Assembly (NCBI RefSeq): GCF_900312995.1
Contig: NZ_ONZI01000001.1
Location: forward strand, 372,001 to 436,000
Source of the DNA: Kushneria phyllosphaerae
GTDB lineage: Bacteria; Pseudomonadota; Gammaproteobacteria; Pseudomonadales; Halomonadaceae
Length of the DNA stretch: 64,000 bases
Reading direction: 5' to 3'
This document shows, piece after piece, positions 44,339-51,248 of the stretch (position 1 is the stretch's first letter; each line of letters begins with the position of its first letter). The notes under the pieces are model-generated. The model was given only the letters and a program-made list of their open reading frames with translations. It did not search any database and was not told where the DNA came from. The position numbers and the translations under genes are program-made.

Positions 44339-45019
44339 TCAGGCGCGTCGGCGGACCAGCTGATAGCGACGGCCGATATAGCCAAACGGCGCGCTCCAGG
44401 CGTGGACCAGACGGGTGAAGGGGAAAATCAGCACGATGGTCAGGCCCACCACGATATGCAGCTTGTAGATCAGCCCCACCTCCATCAGATGGCTGGCGGC
44501 ATCGGCGCGAAAGAACACGATCGACTGTGCCCACTCGGCCAGCGGCAGCATCACGCTGCCATCCAGGTGATGACGCGCCGCCACGATGGTCAAAAGCCCC
44601 AGCGTCACCTGCACCATCAGAAGCGCCAGAATCACGATGTCGGCAGTGCTCGAACTGGCCCTCACGCGTGGATCAAACAGGCGTCGATGGAGCAGGATCA
44701 TCCCGCCGATCAGACACAGCACGCCGGCAATGCCGCCGACAATAATCGCCATGATCTGCTTGTTGCCGGGCGTGATCGCCCATTCATAGGCCCAGTGCGG
44801 GGTCAAAAGCCCGACCAGATGACCGAAGAAGATCACGATGATGCCAATGTGGAACAGGTTGCTGCCCACGCGCATGCGGGCCTTGCTGAGCATCTGGCTC
44901 GAGCCGGTCTTCCAGGTGTACTGACCGTGATCAAAGCGCAAAAGGCTGCCCAGCAGAAAGACCGTGCCGGCAAGATACGGATAGAAGCCAAAGAGCAGCG
45001 TATGGGTGTAATCCATCAT
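44339..45019 (-). CDS. narI: Respiratory nitrate reductase gamma subunit NarI
   Basis: A 226-residue cytochrome b subunit with five membrane segments. It takes electrons from quinol at the outer face and passes them to NarH through two b haems. Conserved stretches: LRFDHGQYTWKTGSSQML, GSNLFHIGIIVIFFGHLVGL (His ligands), GLIYKLHIVVGLTIVL and TRLVHAWSAPFGYIGRRYQLV. The ATG at 45019 overlaps the narJ stop by 4 bases (ATGA). Length matches E. coli (225). Confidence 0.96.
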   Translation of the reverse strand: MMDYTHTLLFGFYPYLAGTVFLLGSLLRFDHGQYTWKTGSSQMLSKARMRVGSNLFHIGIIVIFFGHLVGLLTPHWAYEWAITPGNKQIMAIIVGGIAGVLCLIGGMILLHRRLFDPRVRASSSTADIVILALLMVQVTLGLLTIVAARHHLDGSVMLPLAEWAQSIVFFRADAASHLMEVGLIYKLHIVVGLTIVLIFPFTRLVHAWSAPFGYIGRRYQLVRRRA

Positions 45020-45750
45020 GAGAGATCTCCCGAGACAGGATCGATGACACGCACGGGCCGGGCCTCGTCGCGTGCGTTCTGGCGCTGCTGCGCGCGGCGC
45101 TGGCCGGCGGCGGACTGCACCGCGCAGTCCTGATCGGAGCTTGCGGAAAAGCGCACCGCCTCCTCTTCCCACACCGCATCGAGTGCTGCCGGCGTGTCGT
45201 CGCGTGTTTCCGCGCGCACCTTGTCCTGATGCTCGGTGATCTCGTCCTCGGCCCCGATCAGCGCCAGCAGCGTGGCCGTGGCCAGGGCCTGATCGGCCTC
45301 GCGCTCCTCGAGTCGTGCGGTCAGTCGCGCCAGGATATGGGCGATCTCGCCGAGGTGACCGGCGATGCCGGCCTCATCCCGGGTCGAGAGATACTCCAGA
45401 AACAGCGGCAGGTAGTCGGGCAGTTCGCGGGCATCGAGCTCAAAGCCCGCCTCGCGGTACTGGGCCAAAAGATCGACCATCGCCTGACCGCGATCGCGCG
45501 ACTCACCGTGGACGTGTTCAAACAGCAGCAGCGAGGTCGCCCGACCCTTGTCAAAAAGCGCCACATAGTCGGCCTGCAGATCGAGCAGATCGCCCTGGGC
45601 GATGCGGCGAATCCATGCCACGAGTGTTTCCCGCCGCAGGGGCGTGAGCCGCGTCTCGGCCTTGATCACCTCTGCCATCTCGGGGGCGGCCTGTTGCAGG
45701 GCCTTTGTGGGGTAATCCAGCAGCCGTGCCAGCACGATCAGACTACGCAT
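45016..45750 (-). CDS. narJ: Nitrate reductase molybdenum cofactor assembly chaperone NarJ
   Basis: A 244-residue TorD-like helical chaperone that binds apo-NarG for cofactor insertion and is not in the final enzyme. Marks: IVLARLLDYPTKALQQ at the start, YVALFDKGRATSLLLFEHVHGESRDRGQ (near residues 60-87, the family signature) and LPDYLPLFLEYLS. The ATG at 45750 overlaps the narH stop by 8 bases; the longer frame upstream lies inside narH. The C-terminal tail is rich in Gln, Arg and Ala and poorly conserved. Confidence 0.95.
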   Translation of the reverse strand: MRSLIVLARLLDYPTKALQQAAPEMAEVIKAETRLTPLRRETLVAWIRRIAQGDLLDLQADYVALFDKGRATSLLLFEHVHGESRDRGQAMVDLLAQYREAGFELDARELPDYLPLFLEYLSTRDEAGIAGHLGEIAHILARLTARLEEREADQALATATLLALIGAEDEITEHQDKVRAETRDDTPAALDAVWEEEAVRFSASSDQDCAVQSAAGQRRAQQRQNARDEARPVRVIDPVSGDLS

Positions 45751-47320
45751 GGCGATTCTCCTCACCGTCATAGGGGGCCACTTCGGGCTCGTAGTGCGAC
45801 ACCACCGGCTTGACCAGCGTGGAGGTCTGTTTGCGACCGCCAAACAGGCTGCCGGCGCTGTCGCCGCCGTTGCAGCCCTGACCGAAGGTAAAGCCACAGC
45901 CGCCGCGCTCGGGGAAGGCCTCGCGGGCCTGTTCGCGATGGGTGGAAGGGATCACGAAGCGGTCGTCGAAATCGGCCAGCGCCAGATAGCGATACATCTC
46001 CTCGATCTGGGCGGCGGTCAGGCCCACGGCCTCCAGCACCTCGGTGGCTTCACGCCCGTCCACCTGCTGGGCACGCTTGTAAAGGCGCATCGCCATCAGC
46101 CGCTTGAGGGCACGCACCACGGGCGCCTCTTCACCGGCGGTCAGCAGATTGGCCAGATAGCGCACCGGGATGCGCAGCGATTCGATGTCCGGCAGCACGC
46201 CGCTGGCGGGCACATTGCCCTGATCAAAGGCAGACTGAATGGGGGACAGCGGCGGCACATACCAGACCATCGGCAGGGTGCGGTACTCCGGATGCAGCGG
46301 CAGGGCCAGCTGCCAGTCGATGGCGAGCTTGTAGACGGGCGAGGCCTGAGCGGCCTTGATAACGTTTTCCTCGATGCCATCACGTCGGGCCTGGGCGATC
46401 ACCTCGGGGTCGTGCGGATCGAGAAAGATCTCGCACTGGCGATGGTAGAGATCCTGCTCATCGGCGCTGGCGGCCACTTCCTCGATACGATCGGCATCAT
46501 AAAGCAGCACGCCGAGTGAGCGGATGCGGCCCACGCAGGTCTCCGAGCAGATGGTCGGCTGACCGGACTCAATGCGCGGATAGCAGAAGATGCACTTCTC
46601 GGATTTACCGCTTTTCCAGTTGTAGTAGATCTTCTTGTAGGGGCAGCCGGACACGCACATGCGCCAGCCGCGGCATTTGTCCTGATCGATCAGCACGATG
46701 CCGTCTTCCTCGCGCTTGTAGATCGCCCCACTCGGGCAGGACGCCACGCACGCCGGGTTCAGGCAGTGCTCGCAGAGCCTGGGCAGATACATCATGAAGG
46801 TGTTTTCAAACTCGCCGTAGATGTCGGCCTGAATGCGATCGAAGTTCTTGTCGCGGCGGCGCTTTTCAAACTCGGTGCCCAGAATCTCCTCCCAGTTCGG
46901 GCCCCACTCGATCTTTTGCATGCGCTTGCCGCTGATCAGCGAGCGCGGCCGCGCCACCGGCTGATGCTTGCCTTCTCCCGCGCGGTGCAGGTGCTGGTAG
47001 TCAAAATCGAACGGCTCGTAGTAGTCATCGATTTCCGGCAGCTCCGGGTTGGCAAAGAGCTTGGCCAGCACGCGAAAGCGCCCGCCGATGCGGGGTTCAA
47101 TGGCACCATCCTGGCGGCGCAGCCAGCCGCCCTTCCACTTGTCCTGGTTTTCCCACTCCTTCGGATACCCGATGCCGGGCTTGGTTTCGACGTTGTTGAA
47201 CCAGGCATATTCCATGCCTTCGCGACTGGTCCAGACGTTTTTGCAGGTCACCGAACAGGTGTGGCACCCGATACATTTATCGAGATTCAACACCATGCCC
47301 ACCTGTGAGCGAATTCTCAT
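45743..47320 (-). CDS. narH: Respiratory nitrate reductase beta subunit NarH
   Basis: A 525-residue electron-transfer subunit. Its cysteine groups CIGCHTCSVTC, CEHCLNPACVASC, CRGWRMCVSGC and CIFCYPRIESGQPTICSETC hold three [4Fe-4S] and one [3Fe-4S] cluster; the Trp in CRGWRMC marks the three-iron site. The start is the ATG at 47320 (MRIRSQVGMVLNLDKCIGC), with GGAGG nearby. In ordinary operons narG ends directly upstream. Here narG lies about 13 kb away, and an FNR-like box sits in front of narH. Confidence 0.96.
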   Translation of the reverse strand: MRIRSQVGMVLNLDKCIGCHTCSVTCKNVWTSREGMEYAWFNNVETKPGIGYPKEWENQDKWKGGWLRRQDGAIEPRIGGRFRVLAKLFANPELPEIDDYYEPFDFDYQHLHRAGEGKHQPVARPRSLISGKRMQKIEWGPNWEEILGTEFEKRRRDKNFDRIQADIYGEFENTFMMYLPRLCEHCLNPACVASCPSGAIYKREEDGIVLIDQDKCRGWRMCVSGCPYKKIYYNWKSGKSEKCIFCYPRIESGQPTICSETCVGRIRSLGVLLYDADRIEEVAASADEQDLYHRQCEIFLDPHDPEVIAQARRDGIEENVIKAAQASPVYKLAIDWQLALPLHPEYRTLPMVWYVPPLSPIQSAFDQGNVPASGVLPDIESLRIPVRYLANLLTAGEEAPVVRALKRLMAMRLYKRAQQVDGREATEVLEAVGLTAAQIEEMYRYLALADFDDRFVIPSTHREQAREAFPERGGCGFTFGQGCNGGDSAGSLFGGRKQTSTLVKPVVSHYEPEVAPYDGEENRHA

Positions 47321-47416
47321 AATCACGGCCTCCACGACGATCGCGCATGGACTGCCCGCCACCGGCAGGATGCGCAGTTATGGGGCCAAGCGTGCGCGTG
47401 GCAGGCGGTGGTGGTT

Positions 47417-47430
47417 TTGATGCAGGTCAA
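47417..47430 (-). promoter_or_regulatory. FNR/ANR-like box upstream of narH
   Basis: On the minus strand: TTGACCTGCATCAA, one mismatch from TTGAT-N4-ATCAA. It lies about 97 bases before the narH ATG, inside the 367-base gene-free stretch 47321-47687. A clear -10 box at the standard distance was not seen. If used, it would give narHJI its own low-oxygen promoter, replacing the one lost with narG. Confidence 0.5.
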
Positions 47431-47445
47431 GGTGGGCGGGGTAAG

Positions 47446-47473
47446 AAGAGGTGGCTACCTCTTTAGAGGTAGC
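47446..47473. repeat. Overlapping alternative hairpins at the left edge of the AT-rich segment
   Basis: AAGAGGT-GGCT-ACCTCTT and, overlapping it, GCTACCTC-TTTA-GAGGTAGC: two perfect stems sharing the central arm, so only one can form at a time. AT-rich DNA begins here. AAGAGGT and CCTCTTTA recur at 48623-48650 on the far side of the orphan gene. Confidence 0.6.
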
Positions 47474-47687
47474 TGGTTAATATGGCTATAAAATCAGAAA
47501 ATTCAGTTACTTGGGAGTGTTGTGAGAACTGCTTTGAAAGGCGCTTGAGGTGTAGAGATTCTTTGGAGGTAAAGCACAAATATATAAGTTATTAAAGATA
47601 TGAGATGGTGAGTCGATATAGCGCATTTAAATAACATGCTTGTCGCATTTTTTGAAGGCACGAGCTGACTCCTAAAGGGTTTTGGTC

Positions 47688-48587
47688 TTGGATACTTATT
47701 TTATTCGTCATAGCTCAAATTTGGATGTTGATGTTCAGACTCTTGAAGATCTTTGGAACAGCGATAAGATTGCCATCCATTATCCACACGATTTGAGTAA
47801 CACCTTCGAAAAAGAGGATTCGAGTAGCCTTGATCCTGATGACTATGAAGCGCATGGCAAATATGCCTTACGACGCTTACATTCGCTGGCAAAGACTGGT
47901 GGATATGTGTTTGCTACCTATAGAGGGAAAAATGGGGGTAAAATCGGTTATGTGCCACCCGGCTCAGAGGTTGATATCTTTCAGGGTACATGGGGGAACA
48001 AAAATAACTTATCTGGCAGGAAAGCAGTTCTCAAATCTTTGACTTTAAAAAAAGTTCGTAATTTGGTAGCTGAAGAGGCCATATCATTGACGTCTGTACA
48101 GCCTAGGCAAGGTACTTTTTGCCAGTGGAGAAAGGTTGGTAGTCGTGTAGTCGCCATGACAGAAGGTATGTCTTCCATGGAAATGGGTGCTTTGACGCCC
48201 GATCTTCAGGAAGTTATGTGTATGGAGTATTTAAGAACACCAAAGGCACGACAGCATGGTCTACCCAACCTGGTGAATACATTAATGCCGGTTGGAAGAA
48301 CAATGAAGGATATAGATATTTTAGGGGCTGCCGACTCTGGGGAGATAATATCAGCACAAGTAACATATAAAAACTTTTATTCGAGCGATAGTAAGTTTAA
48401 AAAGCTTGATCCATATGCTTTACAGGGCAATAAGACAATTTATTTTTGTCAGTGTGATGCTATGCAAGTGGAGAATGGCCATATAGTTTTCCCCTTGGGA
48501 ATTGTTTTTAAAGAATTTTGTCTTGAGAGTGAAGCTGGAAAAAATTGGTTTTTTTTGGCAACAGGATCAATTCAAAAAATTATTTGA
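47688..48587 (+). CDS. AT-rich orphan gene, unknown function, possible nuclease-like fold
   Basis: Not recognised. A 299-residue soluble protein without signal peptide or membrane segment. Two 60-base lines that I counted by hand (48301-48420) have 43 % and 27 % GC, far below the neighbours, so the gene looks recently acquired. The N-terminal part (TYRGKNGGKIGYVPPGSEVD near residue 80) looks like a small beta-barrel. The middle contains SVQPRQGTFCQWRKVG and LQEVMCMEYLRTPKAR. The stretch DIDILGAADSGEIISAQVTY near residues 208-227 recalls the D-x(n)-(E/Q)-x-K core of restriction-like nucleases, with Thr in place of Lys. The start is TTG at 47688 (AAGGG 8 bases before). Confidence 0.6.
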   Translation: MDTYFIRHSSNLDVDVQTLEDLWNSDKIAIHYPHDLSNTFEKEDSSSLDPDDYEAHGKYALRRLHSLAKTGGYVFATYRGKNGGKIGYVPPGSEVDIFQGTWGNKNNLSGRKAVLKSLTLKKVRNLVAEEAISLTSVQPRQGTFCQWRKVGSRVVAMTEGMSSMEMGALTPDLQEVMCMEYLRTPKARQHGLPNLVNTLMPVGRTMKDIDILGAADSGEIISAQVTYKNFYSSDSKFKKLDPYALQGNKTIYFCQCDAMQVENGHIVFPLGIVFKEFCLESEAGKNWFFLATGSIQKII

Positions 48588-48621
48588 ATTGATTTAGATG
48601 CTGATAAACGCTTTTTTGTCA

Positions 48622-48649
48622 AAAGAGGTCGGAAAGGTCTGGCCTCTTT
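48622..48649. terminator. Bidirectional hairpin between the orphan gene and the RES toxin gene
   Basis: AAAGAGGTC pairs with GGCCTCTTT (two G-T pairs) around a 10-base loop. Read on the minus strand it is followed by TTTTGAC, so it can end the toxin transcript; it also lies 35 bases after the orphan gene. Confidence 0.65.
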
Positions 48650-49325
48650 ACCCCACCCAACTCAACTCCAAAACATGACGAATCCGCTCGCCGTCCCAGT
48701 CGTAGCCAAGATGCCTCCCCTGCCGGGTCGCGGACATGACGGGTGGGCGTAGTACGGCCGCGCACTCGCCTTGCGGGTCTCTCACGCTGGGGTAGATGAT
48801 GCTATCGGCCCCTTCTTCTCGAAGGCGCAGACCCAAGACCTGCCCCGCCTGCCAGCTTTCGGGGCTCAACAGCGGCGCTGCGTTTGGGTCGTTGCGCAGA
48901 TCGTCAAGCTCGCCCTGTAGATCAGACAGATACACGCGCTGCTGGAGTTGCATTGGCGGCTCATCGGACTCCCTCAGAAATCGCTCCATGTGATAGCGCG
49001 TCTCGGCAATCGCCGTGGCCTCGGAGAGCGCGCAATAATAGACGCCGAAGCTGCCATCGCTGAAGCGGGAACCCTGACCGTTGAAGTGACAAAAGGCCGC
49101 CATCACGGGTGTCCAGCCCGGACCATAACGTCGATCTGCTTCCTGCACCATATGAATGGCGCCGGCTTCTTCTCTCAGGCGCGCGGACGTTTCGCCTTCA
49201 AGCTGATTGAGCAGCGCCCAGTCATCGGGCTCGGCCACGCGTTCAAACAGATTAATGGGCGGAAATCTCGAGGGCACTACCCGGTAGCTGGGTTGCCAGT
49301 GCACTGCGGTACAGGGAAAACTCAT
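48648..49325 (-). CDS. RES-domain toxin
   Basis: A 225-residue toxin of the RES family, named for conserved Arg, Glu and Ser. Visible: YRVVPSRFPPINLFERV (near residues 14-30), GSRFSDGSFGVYYCALSEATAIAETRYH (about 86-113, with the Arg and Glu) and SIIYPSVRDPQGECAAVLRP (near 180-199). RES toxins such as MbcT and RES-Xre of Pseudomonas destroy NAD+ in the cytoplasm and stop growth. The start overlaps the antitoxin stop by 4 bases (ATGA). It is on the long side for the family, with an extra N-terminal part. Confidence 0.87.
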   Translation of the reverse strand: MSFPCTAVHWQPSYRVVPSRFPPINLFERVAEPDDWALLNQLEGETSARLREEAGAIHMVQEADRRYGPGWTPVMAAFCHFNGQGSRFSDGSFGVYYCALSEATAIAETRYHMERFLRESDEPPMQLQQRVYLSDLQGELDDLRNDPNAAPLLSPESWQAGQVLGLRLREEGADSIIYPSVRDPQGECAAVLRPPVMSATRQGRHLGYDWDGERIRHVLELSWVG

Positions 49326-49723
49326 GCGTGACCGCCACCGCGCGCGCCGTCCAAGTGCTGTCGAACAACGTAAAGATCGGAGACCAGACCACTGCGCAAT
49401 CGATCCAGCGGGGCCTGACCGGAGAACAGCGGGTTGCGGTTGGCGCGCCGCAGCCAGCTGTCGGCGGCATCGGTGCGCGGCAACAGAATCTGCAGGGCCT
49501 TGTAGATGCCCAGAATCAGCGACATCCGCTCCATCTGGCTCTGATCCAGCCGTGCCTTTTCAGGCGACTGTTTCCAGCGGCGATAGGTGCCATCAGGTAC
49601 GCCCAGCAGCAGTGCGGCTTCCTGCTCCTTGAGTGCCCAATCCCTGACAATATTGGGATAGGTGCGCATGGCCGCGGCGCTCATGTTCTGGCGCTCCTCT
49701 TGGGACATCGTGGTGATGGCCAT
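49322..49723 (-). CDS. Xre/MbcA/ParS-type antitoxin (DUF2384)
   Basis: A 133-residue antitoxin. The N-terminal helix-turn-helix includes EQEAALLLGVPDGTYRRWKQ (near residues 34-53). The C-terminal DUF2384 toxin-binding part has YKALQILLPRTDAADSWLRRANRNPLFSGQAPLDRL. AGGAGG 4 bases before the ATG at 49723 sets the start; longer in-frame starts lack such a signal. It precedes the toxin in the operon, the normal order for RES-Xre, and should repress its own promoter. Confidence 0.87.
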   Translation of the reverse strand: MAITTMSQEERQNMSAAAMRTYPNIVRDWALKEQEAALLLGVPDGTYRRWKQSPEKARLDQSQMERMSLILGIYKALQILLPRTDAADSWLRRANRNPLFSGQAPLDRLRSGLVSDLYVVRQHLDGARGGGHA

Positions 49724-49833
49724 GCGGCCTCCTTCGTTCATATGGCGGTTTTTATTCATTTTACGCCATTTGATCGCCTTGTCACTTTTAACAGGGCTCG
49801 ACCAAAACCGGCATGTCGCTCCCGCTTCAACCG

Positions 49834-50223
49834 TTACCGATAATAATCAACGATCGTCTGGCCCTGATCGTCGCTTTCCACCTGCACAATAAAGGGGGCA
49901 TCGGTGGCACCGAGCATATTGCTATCCAGCGTCATGCCCTGATCTTCATCGCCAAATTGAATCGACATCGGATCACCGACGTGAGTGTCGGTAAATTCCT
50001 TGAGGGCACCGCTACACTCGGAAGACTGAACCAGCTCCACCATGACCATGGGCTTTGACGCATCGTCATGATCCAGAGTGAGGTTGCTCACACATTCCTT
50101 TTGGATGGGGAGCGTATAGCTGCCGGATTTGAGAACCAGCCCGTCATCGGAGCGGTCGGGCGCTTCGCTGGTACAGCCTGACAGCGCAATGACCATGGCG
50201 AACATACAAAAACCGGCTTTCAT
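49834..50223 (-). CDS. Small lipoprotein of unknown function
   Basis: A 129-residue lipoprotein with lipobox LSGC (Cys17) after a short hydrophobic signal. The mature part is acidic, with two further Cys near residues 44 and 70 that may form a disulfide, and a beta-rich look (KSGSYTLPIQKECVSNLTLD; APFIVQVESDDQGQTIVDYYR). No family recognised. It is 99 bases after the esterase gene on the same strand and may belong to the uptake island or stand alone. Confidence 0.7.
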   Translation of the reverse strand: MKAGFCMFAMVIALSGCTSEAPDRSDDGLVLKSGSYTLPIQKECVSNLTLDHDDASKPMVMVELVQSSECSGALKEFTDTHVGDPMSIQFGDEDQGMTLDSNMLGATDAPFIVQVESDDQGQTIVDYYR

Positions 50224-50322
50224 GTGGAGGCACTCTTTTGGCAGGTGAAACGAGGGTTGTACTTCACACTGTAGCCTTGAAAAGCATCGACAGGAGTGAC
50301 GGGATCATCAATACCCGGAGGC

Positions 50323-51219
50323 CTACGGCATGTAGGGCGACTCAAAAACCTCTTTCATGACGCGAGAAACAATTTTGAAAGGTACGGTGACGTGATCGAC
50401 CCCGGCAACAAGGGTAAAACTTGATCGCATGCCATGGGCCGATAGCGGCTGCAATCGCTCGTCAAGGCTGCGCGCGTCACGAATCTGCTGGGGCATGTCG
50501 CCCTCGGCCAGAATCAGCACCAGGCTGGGCGGATGTTCTGGTGTCTTTTGCATTGCCTTTCGAAACTCGGGTTCCAGCGGCAGCAGGTACTGATCACGCC
50601 ACCACAGCGACGGACTTGCCGCGACGATGTGAGTAAAAAGAGCGGGCCGCCTGAACATGGTGTAGATCGCGAACATGCCGCCAAACGAGTGACCGAACAG
50701 GCTCTGCCGCCGCGAATCGACCGGTAGTTCAGAAGTGACGCGCGGCAGCAGGCGCTGCTCGAGAAAGGCCAGCAGTTCATCCTGCCCACCCTGAGGGGGC
50801 TCGTTGTGTCCGGCGGGCGCCGGCGGCGTAAAGTCGTAGGAACGCCGCTGGAAATTGAGCGCCTGCGCCTGCGGATAGCCGACCCCGACAATGATCGTGT
50901 CGTGATAGCGCGCGACGGTGTCGCGAGCCGCATGAAAGGCTGGAAAGTAGGCGTTGCCATCGAGCACATAGAGCACCGGGTAACCTCCTTGCGGAGGTTC
51001 GCCGTCGGGCAGGCTGATCATGATGCGATACGCCTGGCCTTGCGCGTTATGCATCTCCCACTGTTGGGTATGGTCCAGCGTCATCGGTCCAGCGTCGCCG
51101 GTTGCGGTATCTGCTCGGGCCACGTGGCCCGGGACAGGCGTCATCAGCCAAAGCATGATCAGAATCGTGCTCGTTAAAGCGATCCGCATTCGTTCTCGAA
51201 ATGCAGGGACAATATGCAT
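50323..51219 (-). CDS. Secreted alpha/beta-hydrolase esterase (IroE/Fes-like)
   Basis: A 298-residue esterase with an N-terminal signal peptide (residues about 11-36), so it should act in the periplasm. The putative-esterase fold shows YPVLYVLDGNAYFPAF near residue 80, the nucleophile elbow GHSFGGMFAIY (Ser near 177) and a C-terminal His in AGVDHVTVPF. IroE is a periplasmic esterase of this family that cuts siderophore trilactones. It lies 29 bases after the TonB receptor gene in one operon, which points to processing of an imported ester-type chelator, an inference. Confidence 0.82.
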   Translation of the reverse strand: MHIVPAFRERMRIALTSTILIMLWLMTPVPGHVARADTATGDAGPMTLDHTQQWEMHNAQGQAYRIMISLPDGEPPQGGYPVLYVLDGNAYFPAFHAARDTVARYHDTIIVGVGYPQAQALNFQRRSYDFTPPAPAGHNEPPQGGQDELLAFLEQRLLPRVTSELPVDSRRQSLFGHSFGGMFAIYTMFRRPALFTHIVAASPSLWWRDQYLLPLEPEFRKAMQKTPEHPPSLVLILAEGDMPQQIRDARSLDERLQPLSAHGMRSSFTLVAGVDHVTVPFKIVSRVMKEVFESPYMP

Positions 51220-51248
51220 GAGTCTCTTTTCTCCTCCATCGCCCCTTT

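Noticed and set aside
45743..47362. A longer NarH starting at 47362
   Set aside because: The extra 14 residues have no homology, and the conserved start MRIRSQVGMVLNLDKC with GGAGG upstream lies at 47320.
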